In this document: piece by piece, positions 14,201-26,300 of the stretch
Position numbering within the stretch: the first letter of the stretch is position 1
Layout of the letters: every line of letters starts with the position of its first letter
Origin: Drosophila miranda
Taxonomy: Eukaryota; Arthropoda; Insecta; Diptera; Drosophilidae
Assembly (NCBI RefSeq): GCF_003369915.1
Contig: NC_046677.1
Span: 23,826,913-23,890,912, forward strand
Reading direction: 5' to 3'
DNA: 64,000 nt
Translations under genes and position numbers: made by a program
Notes under the pieces: model-generated
Seen by the model: the letters and a program-made list of their open reading frames with translations, nothing else
The model's database searches: none
What the model was told of the DNA's origin: nothing

Positions 14201-16244
14201 GGGTTCTTTAGAAAGGGGAGTTCCTTACTAATACAAACATTTTGAAGCTGGAAAAAGTGTAGTTTTTTCAATGGGAGTATCATAAATATGGAGCTTATGT
14301 AGATAGAAGTTATCTTTGGTATCTTCAATGCTTCTTTAATTCTAAAAAACTATTCATATTCTAGACTCTAAAAATGTATAAGGAGCAGGGACTTATTGCA
14401 AAATCATGACTTTACTTCTTTCTCTTCCTGAAATGCCAATCGTATTCAATTCCAACACACATTCCAACTTCAATCACCGTTCAATCGCTCAACAAAGGAT
14501 GCCCCAAGCTCCCCCATCACCTTGCAACATTCCATTGACCAGCCTGGCATTGGTAACCCAGATTCCCCCGCCCCCCCACTCACTAATTAATAAGAGATAA
14601 TCTTCAATTGAACTCATTTGCAGCGCAGTGAGAGCCGGCAGTAATCCTTTCCACCCAACAGCCAACAGACTGAAGAAAACTCATATTGCAATCTCCCTCG
14701 GCACTTGGGCATTATCAAACCATCAATCAAGGCAAGACAACAAGGCGCTTCCTTGGCCAAAACAGAGAGAAGAGCTGCTGCTGCTGCTGCTGGTGGTGCT
14801 GTGGTGAGGTAAAAAGAAAAACCCATTAAGGAAAAATAGAAAAATAGTTGTGAACCCATTGACTCAAATAAATAACCAGAGCCGTGGCACGCGGCTGGCT
14901 GACAGTGGATGGCTGGCTGGCTGGTTGGCTGGTTGGCTGACGAGCAACAGCCAGAAGAGATCTCCTCTGAAGATGAAGATGATGGCAGATCATCAGCAAG
15001 AATAACAACAGCAGAGCAGAACAGCTACAATAATAAGATGGAGCGGAAAGGAATTAAACTGAACCGAACAGAACGGAACGAAGCGCTAGATTTGTAAAAA
15101 TATCTATGCCATAAAGCTGCCAAGTGTTGGATGAGATGATGTCCCCCCACAGTTTCCCCCATAATGATGACAACGACCATCACCATCATCATGATGATGG
15201 GGATGAGAGGATGAGGAGATGCCAGTGAGGGGCCCCATAAAAAACGGACAAACGACCTGATGCATGGGGTGCATCTACATCTACTCTGGGCATCTACCTG
15301 CAGCATGCAGCATGCAGCCTGGACAGGCCTCCGCCGAAACCACCGAACCACCGATCTGAGCCGAACTGAAAGACGGTCGGAATGGGGAGCTACCTTGCCG
15401 CGTAACGGTACAATTTCTACAAGGGAATGTGCTTTCATTTTGAAGTGTTGTATGTCCATGGACTTGGACTTGGACTTGGACACAAGCACCAGCACCAGCA
15501 CCAGCATCAGCACCAGGTATGGCGAGGCCGAAAAATCAAAGCAGATACAAGAGGAGTGAGTCCGTGCTACTGTTAGACAGCAGCAGCAGCAGCAGCATCA
15601 GGCATCAGCAAGAGGCACAGGGAACAGGGAACAGGCAACAGAGGCAACAGAGGCAACCGGCAACGGCAGCTGGCAGTTAGGCAGTTAGTCACTTCACAAA
15701 GTCATTTTTGATTTGATCGATTTCGTGCAACAGCCAACGAGGAGAGGCAGCAGGCCGAAGCCAACGCCATAGCCAAACCGCAGACATGAAGTGCAGTCGC
15801 AGCCGCGCGGCGCACATGACATGGACTTGAACATGGACATGGACATTGAAATGCCAGATCCCCAGATCCCCGGTCTCGTGCCAACGGCTCACTACAAGTA
15901 GGACACACAGAAGAGCACAGCCAAAGAGACCCTTCTCCTTCTCGGACGCTGACCGTATGTTAATCTGCGATCAGTGAAAGAACCCGTTGAACTTTCCCAT
16001 TTCCCATTTCCATTTCCCCATGAAGACTCTTTTAATTACAATGGTCTTCAGATGGGACAGGCGGACTCCAGCCTCCAGCCACCAGCCACCAGCCTACGGA
16101 CAGCTGCTGCTGCTGCTGCTGCTGCTCCATCCAACATGTTGCCCCGTCCAGCTGCAGGCGGCGACTGCTCCACGCTCACTTTTGTGGGGCCCCGGCTGCT
16201 TGGACTGCTTTTGTGGATGTGGATGCCAAGTGGATGGCAAATCG

Positions 16245-16298
16245 CTTCGGCTTCGGCTTTGGCTCCAGCTTAGGCTTCGGCTTTGGCTCCAGCTTCGG
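16245..16298. repeat. Direct repeat of about 24-27 bp
   Basis: A unit reading roughly GGCTTCGGCTTTGGCTCCAG is present twice back to back, followed by a partial third copy. It lies about 0.75 kb upstream of the predicted start site at 17,034. Confidence 0.7.
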
Positions 16299-17031
16299 CT
16301 CTGGGGCGGAAGATCTCCACCCAGTTTCGGATGCAGGCCCAGCATTTCGGAATGTTGTCTCCGAAGCTGGCCGCGACGCCGGCAGAATTTTCATTGAGTA
16401 AAACGCGGCGCAGCTGTGGCAGGATGCAGCGGCGCATCGCATCGTGGCGCGGCTTGGCTTGGCTCGCGTCGATCTTGTTTGTGCCCCTCATTTACCGTTT
16501 CGGCGTCGCGTCGCCTCGCGTTGTGGGCCGGGGCAAACCCGTCTAGGCAGCTGCTTGGATGGGAATGTATCTGTGTATCTGTGTGAGTACGCTCGCTGCC
16601 GCTGTGTGTGTGGATCGCTCTACATTAAGAAAGAAGTGTATTAGCTTCGATTTATTGCATCGTTTGCTCGGCCGCTCAGTCGCAGCCGCAGCCTCAGCCG
16701 AAGCCTAGACTTCCTCTATGCAGCGCTGCTCTGTTCGGTGCTCGGTCTTCGGTGTTCGGCGTTCGGTGTGTGGATCGTGAGTTGGAGTCATCACTGGAGA
16801 TCGGAGATCGGCACACCGCTCCATCGCTCCGCCGCTCGTTGTATATTCATTCAGAGCACCCATACAGCCAGAGAAGACGTCGCTGCCTAGTCGCGTCTAT
16901 TTGCGTTTTTTTTCTGTTTCTTCTGTTATTTTTTTTTAGCTTTTTGTTATTAGGAAATCGAAAACGCTTTGGCTCTGATGCTGATGCTGAGGCTGAGGCT
17001 GAGGCTGCGCCAGCGACTCTGCCGCCTATCA

Positions 17032-17066
17032 TCAGTCCGTGAGACGGTCTCAAAGCTATTGGTCGT
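17032..17066 (+). promoter_or_regulatory. Inr + DPE core promoter, predicted TSS 17,034
   Basis: TCAGTC at 17,032-17,037 matches the Drosophila initiator (TCAKTY) with +1 A at 17,034. Exactly at +28 to +33 (17,061-17,066) is GGTCGT, a full match to the DPE consensus RGWYVT. I saw no TATA box at -30. DPE-dependent, TATA-less promoters are common on Drosophila developmental regulators. The sequence downstream looks like a long AT-rich 5' leader ending in a good splice donor. That fits the first exon of the zinc-finger gene at 33.4 kb, but the link across the 14-kb gap is inference. Confidence 0.65.
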
Positions 17067-18858
17067 GTTGTCGCTTGTCGGTCCGAACAACCCAGGCAGA
17101 GCCCAGGCTAGAGATCGCCAGAGAGCTGCTCCCAAGACGTCGTACTACGTAGAGCACACGAGTAGCGTAGCGTAACGGGACGAAACAAAACGAAACGAGT
17201 GAGAACGTAAGCGCGCGTTCGTACCGCGATAACGGTAACATATTCAAATGTACCGCTAAGAAAATTAGCTCGTGAAGTGATTTCGAGGATCAGGATTACG
17301 ATCCCTGTCAAAATGTGAAATTCAAGAATGAAAAACGGCAACCAAATGCAATGAAATTTAATTCCTACTTCACTTTCATCCTAGACAAACAAACAAACAC
17401 ACTCTACCCCACAATTCCTATAGACATACTCGTACTCAACTAATGGATAAGAGTTCTCTAAAGCTGCATTCAGCATTCAGCACTCAGCATATTCTGGGTA
17501 TAAATCATAAAGCAATAATATAGTGGAATAATTCACACAAATCAATGCACAAATCGTAAAAGAACTTCTGAAAAAAAAGAATGAAAAGACACTGCTTTTA
17601 TGGACTACGCCCCAAGTGCAGTGCACACATACAGATGCGTATCTATGGCCTATATATACAACAGATATCGGTGCTAAATCAATGATAACTACATACTTAG
17701 ATCCAATTAATGCAAATTGTGACAGCGCTTAAATGCAAAGTGAAGTAAGCTGTGCGGAAATCAGCAGAATCAGAATCAGCATCGGAATCGGCATCGGCAT
17801 CAGAATCGGAATATCCACAGCAACGGGAGACCGGAGACCGCAGATCGGAGACCGTGCGGGACATGTGTACAGGTCGATGATTATGGGCAGACATTAAACA
17901 GACAATCCCATAATGAAATTATAAAATTGACAAGATTATAGCCTGTCGAGAAAACGGGAAGGTGCTGAGATTGTCTGGGATTGCACCTGAGACTGCAGAT
18001 TGGAGATTGGATCGATGTCAACCCCCAACGAGAGCAGTAATTAAAGTTAATTAACTAGTAAAATATAATAAAAATAATAAACAACAACAACCTATTCTAT
18101 ATAGTAGCCTGTATCATAAATCAGATAAAAAGCAAAACAAACGCGAATCGAAGCAAAGTGAAGGAGTGATTGTAAAAAGTGTAAAAAGTATAGTAAAGAT
18201 CCATATAGTATATCTTAGAGGAGGCCAACAAAAGCTACAAGCTCCTAAGCTACAAGAAATTTAACGCGTAATACATAATAAATTATAAATGAATCTAAAA
18301 GAAAACTATGCAAATCCAACTAAATCGCCAAAAACTTTATAAAAAAAACCCAAACAATTTTCAAATTTCAGTTATATAAAAATTGTTTAAAAATAAAGTT
18401 TCAATAAATTGCAAGTTGAACAACGAAAACCACTTAAAGGCATTTCCCACGCGCCGTCGGCTTCAACAACATCTAGATATACATATTTGATCGATCACAG
18501 GATGACTTACGCTCCACAACAACAACAGCAGCAACAACCACAAGCAGCCGCCAGAAGATCAAATTTGTATAGCAGCCAATGCCAGACGGGTTATCAACAT
18601 CCGTAAAAGAAATAAAAAACAAAACCCCACAACGTTGCAACAGCCAAACGGTGCTCAAATGGTGATTTCTTCCTGCCAACGGCCAGCGGATATCCGTGCG
18701 GATTTTATACCAACAACAACTGCAACTGCGGGATCTACAAAAACAACAACAAGAGCCACAACAAGTTGTGCAATTAGAGCAGAGCTGCTCGATAAACTAG
18801 AAGAGGCTGGCAAATTGATGCCACCACTGCGACCAAAGGCCGCGTCACTATCAAGCAT
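17034..18858 (+). other. Probable first exon / long 5' leader of the zinc-finger gene
   Basis: This stretch begins at the Inr/DPE start and ends at a consensus donor (GTAAGT, 18,859). It is A-rich, with AAC, AAT and GTAAAAAGT-type runs typical of fly 5' leaders. It has several short upstream ORFs: one of 34 codons with a Gln run (ATG 18,502, stop ending 18,606), and one open from ATG 18,659 into the donor. A second possible donor, GTAAGC at 17,207, could give a much shorter first exon. Transcript data would decide between them. Confidence 0.5.
18659..18858 (+). CDS. Possible upstream ORF running into a splice donor
   Basis: From ATG 18,659 the frame is open for 66 codons plus two bases (AT) to the GTAAGT donor at 18,859. 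If spliced to the good acceptor at 33,233 (CTTTCAG), it would continue for 18 codons and stop near 33,287, giving a peptide of about 84 residues upstream of the zinc-finger ORF. The part before the donor contains a plausible amphipathic stretch (RAELLDKLEEAGKL) after a Thr/Ala-rich segment. I do not recognise the peptide. It could be a regulatory uORF, a short protein on a dicistronic mRNA, or the N-terminal exon of an isoform using an acceptor I have not found. Confidence 0.35.
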
Positions 18859-20411
18859 GTAAGTATCTGTAGACAAGAGATATATTGCTCATTAGATAAT
18901 AATACGATGATAAAGATACAAGAAGTGATACTCTGCACAAAGAATAATAGGGGATGGGGAAATATGGCACTGCTAATAGATGGATATACTCGTACTCTTT
19001 CAGGAATTCAGCGGCTGTGAAGGAAGCATTTACTGCTCTTTAAAGTATATAAATTCTGGATCTCTGTAATTTCTCTTTGAGTGTTTTCTATGCAAAACAA
19101 GTCCTTTTATGTCTTTCACTGTATTTTCATAAGAAAATTGGATACAAATTTCATAAAGCTAACGTGGGAATGATATATTTATCTGTAGAGTCAACTAAAC
19201 AGCCCTAATGTTCTACATATTTCAACTTCCTTCTCATAAAAAGCCTCATCACAGGACTCGACATTGACTATTGGGCTGCTCTTTGCCATCACAAAAATAT
19301 ATCATTTTCGGTTTTATTTCTTTTATTTTCACAAAGAAAAAACGATCCACACACACACACCGAGATACATTCGTATCTAACCAAGATTCAAGGCTTCCAC
19401 CCGTTCCGAGACTGTATTTTTCTTGTATTGTAATTGATGAATGAATGAAATTGAAGTTCGAGTAATGACGCAGCGATTTCGGCAGCCGCATTAGGATTTA
19501 GCCAAAAACGAAAGACGAGAGGCAAGCGAAATAAAGTTGTCCACACAAACACACAGATACAGATACAGATACAGTCTCACACTTGGAGATACACTTTTTA
19601 ATTTGGCAATCAAAAGAAAAAATAAATTATATAATTTAAGGTTTGGCTACGCCTAAATTCACGCACTTTTTTACACAAAAAATACAAAATATTTTCATAA
19701 ATCCGTTTGTTGCTGCAGCTTCAGGCCTTAGAAGAGTGTTTCTTTTCTTTTTATTTTGGAAAGTGATTAATAGGTTTGACAAGTTACTTTTACGCTAATT
19801 GAGCGATCAAAAATCGAATCGAATTTCGGCCAACCAATGCCGAACCGTCAGCCGGTGAAGGGTGAAAGGGTAATGATAATCCCAATCCCAAAAGAAATAA
19901 TATTGTCCAAGACCATTTATGCGTTAAATGCACGGAAACTGTTCGAATGCCCCATATTCGAGGCACGTATCCCACAGTTGCAGATCTCGTACATTGTGGC
20001 CATAGGCATTGAAGCGATTAGTAGCGCCTTTCGATTTTTTTTTTTGGTTTTTTTTCAGAGTGAATGTTTTGGGCGCGTCCCAGGTCCCAGCAGGCCGCAT
20101 GTATGGGAGGGGGCAAAAATTAAGCAGGTTAATTTAATTTTAAATAGAAGTAAAGTTGATGGTTTGTCCGGTCCGACTCTTTTTTCTGGGTGTGCGGTGG
20201 CAGATGGGCGTAGAAGAAGCGCCCGCAAAGCAACAGATCATTAATTAAACGTTTGGAGGTTGAGTGAGTGAATGAGTGAGTGGCCCAGTCCTCAGACCCA
20301 AGACAGGTTGATAGAGCCAGCCAGCTAGCCAGCCAGTCCCCCAGTCACAGTTCCAGTCTTAGTCTTAGCCCGGTAATGAAGTCTGTTAGTAGAGATCATT
20401 AGGCGAAGAGC

Positions 20412-20867
20412 ATGAAACACTTTTGGGAAGTGACGAATCGAATGTACTTCGGACAGTTCAATGAAGTTCTCAAAAAGGAGAGGTCCGAAATTAGATTGTA
20501 CTCTGTTAACATTCTTTCCGTACTAAATAATGGATGCTTATTAAGAAGATTGGTTTTAATGATCATTGCCGGGATTCAAGATCAAGAATTTGATGAGTAT
20601 TTGAGTCTAGTTTTAGCCGTAGATTTAAACATTCGAAACAATAAACTAACTGTCACACTTTTGTGGTGTTTTTTGAATCTCAAACCCTCAAAGTCTGTCT
20701 TCCAAAGTCTTCTCATCTTCTTTTCAAACATGTTCCTTAATATTTTCCAAAAAGTTTGTTCCCATCATTATCTTGGATTCACCCAAGAAACATCTTCAAT
20801 CGGAAGTGCAAATTATTCTCAAGTTTACTCCAAGCAAATGCCCAAAAATTACCATAAACCCGATTAA
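20412..20867 (+). CDS. Orphan ORF of 151 codons, unrecognised
   Basis: This ATG-initiated frame of 151 residues is not low-complexity. It has two hydrophobic stretches, at roughly residues 46-56 and 83-112. I recognise no family, promoter or polyadenylation signal. It lies in an AT-rich block inside the presumed intron. It could be chance in AT-rich DNA, a decayed insertion, or a lineage-specific nested gene; chance is the default. Confidence 0.12.
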   Translation: MKHFWEVTNRMYFGQFNEVLKKERSEIRLYSVNILSVLNNGCLLRRLVLMIIAGIQDQEFDEYLSLVLAVDLNIRNNKLTVTLLWCFLNLKPSKSVFQSLLIFFSNMFLNIFQKVCSHHYLGFTQETSSIGSANYSQVYSKQMPKNYHKPD

Positions 20868-21280
20868 GCCATTGTTAAAGACCATGGAAAAACTTTCAAA
20901 TAATTCGGGAAAAATTCACACACACACAAATCGCATTTTATGAGGTGGCAAGAAGAAATTATGACATTCGAGAAATTTGTTTACGGCATTAAAAAAGCAA
21001 AAAAAAAATGCCAATTACAGACAGAGTGAGCAGAAAATGGTGTTGTATTGAAGGAAAGGAAGTAAATGTAACGAAATGAAATGAAATGTTTCAGATAGAT
21101 AATCTGCGAAATGATGACCATGACTCTATATATAGAGAGAGAGGCTGCCTGTACGGGGTCCGGGTCTGGGTCTGGTCTACAAAGCTCTAGCACCGCACCG
21201 CACCGCACCGACAATTGCAATGCACTGGCTTTGGGGAGACACTGACGGAGACTGCTGGTAGCTGGCAGCTGGTGGGATCC

Positions 21281-21312
21281 GATGGGGATGGGGATGGGGA
21301 TGGGGATGGGGA
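21281..21312. repeat. (GGGGAT)n minisatellite
   Basis: Five tandem GATGGG-type hexamers in the presumed intron. Confidence 0.9.
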
Positions 21313-23363
21313 AAGGTAGTGGCCGTAGGTAGCTCTCGGATGCCCACTGGCAGATCGGAGCAGAGCAGAGCGGAGAGCGTAATCCAAGGCAGTTAATTGC
21401 GCCTTAAACCGGAAGCGATGGCTTTGATTGCGTTACACATTTTGCTGCGCTGGAATGTGCGCTGATTTTTTCGTTGCCATCTCTTTCTAGCAGCCCAGCG
21501 ATGTATCTGTGCGCCTCTCTTTCCGTGTGTGTGTGTGTGTGGATGTTTTTCAATTTCAAACTTTATTTTCGTTTGTGATGACGACGATGACGACGGTGTT
21601 GGCGACTCCGATTTCCCCCCTGAAGATAACCACAGAGCGATCGGAGCAATCTTTTGGTTAGCCTCGGAAATCTGAAAAACAAATCACTTAAGGCTATGCA
21701 ATGCACAGAGCCACAGTCAGAGCCATAGCCAGAGCCAGAGCCAGGGCGAAGTCAGACAAAGTCTTTTATTTCTTTGGCATACACTTAATCCACATCCACA
21801 TCCACATCCACGGAGAAGGCCTCGCAATGAAAGTCGAGGAATTACCGCTGCCCGAAATACGCAAATCGATTAAATGAAAAGCCTTTTCCCTGCCCCTCTA
21901 GAGCAGAGCAGAGACGACTCTATAACAAATAGCGATGCTCGAGGCCTCGCCCCGACTTATGTAAGCCGCAATTTGCAATGCAATGCAATTTGCAAATGCA
22001 GGCCCAGGAGATGAGTTGTATTTTAATTGGAGCGACAGTCAGTAAGTCAGTCGCCCTACACAAACGACGGCAAATGCTAAACAGTTCTCTATTATATATA
22101 TATCTTATACACAGAGGGAAACAGAGAACTATTGAGTGTTTTGCTTGGATCTACCGAGTGAGAAAATTTGAGTGGAAGTAAGAAGTACATGTAAAAGGTA
22201 TGGAAAGACGAGATCTCTCTTAGGGGTATCCTAATTCCAGTAATATTTTGGAATAAACATTTATCCCCTATACTAAAATCTCTTATCATAAATCAAGTAG
22301 CTTTTCAATCAACAGCCATCGTTCCACTCTCTTTCCATAAACGTTTCGCTTCCACCTCTCTCTCTCTCTCTATCTGGCAAGGAGATGAGATCAGAGATCA
22401 TCAATTTAAATCACATTCTAAATGTGCTCAATCAGAGATCAATCAGTGGCTATGCCACACCTTAGCAATTGAACTTCTTAGCAATCATCAATCCTATCGG
22501 AGGCTACCATCTTTCAGTGGGCTTCTGCAACTTTGTTGCGGTGCTAAATCTCCCTCTGGGCTGCCACAGAAAATCTACTTAAACAACTTAATGATTACCC
22601 CACCCATTTGTGTCCAGCGGCAGCAACAGTAACGCATATTTTGAAAGCAAAAGTAAAGTGTTTTGAAAGTAAACTACACTAATTTAAAGCTGTAAATTAA
22701 CCAACTGAACAACAGACAACAGACCACAAGATCTCTTAACCTTGAATGCAATGAGAGCTTTTAATTAATTATGTGTGTGTGTGCATGTGTGTGTGTTCCA
22801 CCATTAAAAAAAAGTGTAAAGAAGAGAAGGAATGTTTAGAGAAGGAGGAAGAGTACGACGAATGGGGATTATAAAATAATTATAAACAGAATTCCAGTGA
22901 AAAGAACATCCTCTCATATAAGAGATGGGAAAACCTCAACAGAATCCCAGACTGAGATTGAATGGAATGGGAGCCATTCGAGACGGGAATTTAGAAACAA
23001 GGCCTTAAGAGATAGCTTTTAGATCTTCAGAACCATACCATGAACGGATCATAGGTCTACTCTTTCACCTTTTTTAGGCAAAGCCTTGGTCGAAACTTAA
23101 GATTTCTCAGCTTATCCGTTACTCTGTCCCTTGACTGGCATACTCTGCACCAAATGGGAGCAATTTTCATGCTTGACAGATCAGATGAGATGACAAACAT
23201 TCAGCAAGACATTCATATAAAGGCCTAAGGGCAAAACTGCATCATTGTCGCCGTAACTTGTACTTGAAAATGAGTTGCCCAAAAAAAAAAATAAGAGAGA
23301 GACAGACACACTCGACACATCAGTAACACCAAAAACAACAAGTACTACATCAATGGAATACAC

Positions 23364-23364
23364 C

Positions 23365-23396
<32 letters not shown>
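23364..23396. repeat. (CAA)n microsatellite
   Basis: Eleven uninterrupted CAA triplets. The antisense frame reads as a Leu run and is not taken as coding. Confidence 0.95.
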
Positions 23397-26300
23397 ACGT
23401 GGTTCGCCTGATGAGTAAACACACAACCGAAGCGACGAGCGTTGATTACAATAGGAAATAATCCCACAAATTGCTTTAATATTCACTGCAAATCAAATGA
23501 AGTTGTGCCGTGCCGCCGCCTTGCCACAAGAGCGGCAGCAGCAACAGCAGCACCACCCTCTGCTCGGCACCACTGACCCACTCAACAAAAGCGGCACAAA
23601 AGTCGCCAAGTTTTGTGTCTCTGTCTCTCTGTCTGTCTGTCTGTCTGGGGGCTTCAACTTCTCTTCTTCCTCTACTCTTTTCTTGCTTTTCAGCTACATT
23701 TTCAAAGCTTTTAACCTTGGACCATAAAACTTAGCAGACAAAACCAACAACAATAAAAGATACAACAACAATAACAACAGAAACAACAAAAACAACAACA
23801 TATAAGATGTAATCACATCGCATTGAATCTTAAACTCGTCCAGCTCCTCCCCACCGAACCCCCCTCCACCTCCTCCACCTCATCGCATGTGTGTGAAAAT
23901 TCGCATTTTTCGAGACGACAAAAAAATGTATCTCGGCCTCTCTGATAATTGTATCGCATTTAGCTTTTGGCATATTGTTTAACAGACGATGATATATGGG
24001 AACCCATGCCGCATAGAGAGCAGGTGTACTACCAAGCCGTATCGTAACCGTACATGTACTCCTAACTCTTTGGACCTGCACTGGCACTGGCAATGGTACT
24101 GGCCTGTGAATTTATGCTTTGAAGACCAGCCACATTATGTACTTATAAGCATAGGAGATCTAGTCAGGCATTGTCGGATCCTAAGTGGGCTAGTTTGTGG
24201 GCAATCTTGGAAGAATTCGCGTGGTTTGGCTTTTGGTTTTTGGCTTTTTTCGGTCTGAATTGTGGGTTGACATGAAAGTGCCTCGTTTGCGGTTAGGGCT
24301 TTTCGCCAGGGAGCAGATGATGAGTTGCTGAAATTAATGCTTGATTTATTCGGTAGCTTAATGGGGCCAATTTTTCTGGTGGATGCCCTTGACTAAAAGT
24401 TGGCCCAAACCTAAACGATTTGGCTGTGAATAGGATGGGATATATATTGTATGGTTTCCGGTATTTATGGAATTCGAACAATGAAGGGAGAAATCTTTGA
24501 CTGGGAAAAGACATCTTCAGTGTTAGAAGTGTATATACATAGATCTGTGATGCTCCAAAGTGGGAAATACTTCTCTTCCGCTCATTACCTGCCATTTGTG
24601 TGTGTTGTCAGTGATCGTGACTTGATTTTCCTTATATAAAACTTGATTTAATGATGAAATAAAATGTGTAAATGATCATCTTCGATCAAAAAGTAATTTA
24701 TTTACACTTGAGCATTACCATCTCCTGCCTACCTTCCTTCCTTTGACTTGTTAAGTGCCTCGTAAATTGCATTTTGTGGAACCATTCTAAATGCAAATGT
24801 GGGCAAATCTCCCCTTGATTGAATCTAATTATATGTATCTATATGGAAATGCTCTTCCATTAGAGATGGAGTCGCAACGAAACCATTTTAATGCGCCCTA
24901 ATGTATGCAATTTGAAATGATCGACCGACTGCATTTCGCAGGCAGCCTTCTCAGTCTTCTCACTCACTCACTGTTTTTGCCAATTAAACAAACGCCTTTT
25001 CGGTTTGGCCGGAAGGAAATCCCATTTTCGAACACGAAGACAGCTCGGCTCGCGATGCACACTGGACTCGTGTGTGCAAAGCCGTCAATTGTGATTGCCA
25101 GCACGCTAATAGAGGCGACTCTCGTGGAGTCGTGGAGTCGCGGGGCAGTAACAGCAATTACTATATTCTGCGTTTGTAAAAGAGGTGGGGTGAATGGAGT
25201 GGAGTGGAGTGGGCCTGGGTGATGAGATGGATGGAATGAGCGAACGCGGGATACAAGCCACTTGTCAGCAAGTGCGCATTGGCTGCCCCCTCCGAGGAGG
25301 AGTCAAAGCACTTGGCCGCATCCGCAGAGGCAGCCACAGCCTGGGTCCCGTCGTAGTCCCAGCCGCAGTCTCTGTCTCTGTCTCGGAATCAACATCAGCA
25401 TCAGCAATTGGAGCACTTTCACTTTAGGCCGTCAAGCCACCAGCCAGATCGGTATTTGCTCAATGATTGCATTGCTGCTGGTTTTTGTTGCGCGCTGCTC
25501 GGGGATACACTTCCTTGGAGAAGACCATTGAGGATGTGCAATGGGAAGTGGCATTTCCTTGATTCCTTCATTTGCGGTGAGACGTAATTGAATGTGGCTG
25601 GGGCATCGATGATTGTATTTCTAATTTGTTTATGGAGCAAAGAATCAAAGGCTAATCCATGAATAGATTATGAGAGAGTTAATGTTCATGGAAATTATTA
25701 TAAAACTTATCGAAGGAAATGCATGTCGTAATAAAGAACTGTATACAGAACTTGAGAGTAGAAGACTAGAGACGAGACTAGGGATAGATCCAAGGAGAGA
25801 TCCAATGGAATATTAGACACAGGAAACCAAAGATAGCTATCTCCTTCTGATCTACCGAATCCGCAATGGTAGCCCCTATATATGCAACCAAGAGTATACC
25901 ATCTTCGTCCATCCTTGAGCACCATACAGGCCCCCCATTCTCTGCCGCCTTGTTATATCGTATTGTTGGTGGATGCTGCTGGATGCTGTTGTTGCTGTTG
26001 CCTTTGTGTCGGGTTGTCTGGGCGCACGTGTTTGAACGATAGCATGTGTCAGGCAATGATAGGTTGGAGGTTCCGCGGCAATATAATTAGGCCTGCAGCG
26101 GATAGTCGTACCGTCCGACATGTGGACACTTTGGATGTGCGCAATATTTCATGCTTATGACCAAAAAATTCGCTCGTTGCCTGCCATGTTACAGTTAGGT
26201 TTTTTGTATTTGCCTCGGTTTCTGTTTCTGGCTTTCGGGTTGTCGCGTCGCGGCATTCGGCAGGGGCTTTCCTTGTGGCCATCCATTGTTTCAACGCCCG

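Larger units (their letters stand above)
1..17031. other. Gene-poor upstream/intergenic region
   Basis: I find no supportable gene here. Open frames of 60-240 codons exist on both strands, but they are low-complexity (Gln, Ala, Pro, Ser-Arg or Leu runs). They translate cryptic repeats such as CAGCTC, GACTCC, GGGAAC and GGCTGA hexamers, and often occur on opposite strands at the same place. Repeat-rich, GC-richer stretches alternate with plainer AT-rich blocks, for example 2,440-2,790, 4,020-4,270, 6,600-7,030, 10,780-11,560 and 12,460-12,900. The simplest reading is cis-regulatory and intergenic DNA upstream of the promoter at 17,034. Short non-coding RNAs or enhancers cannot be excluded by eye. 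Confidence 0.6.
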
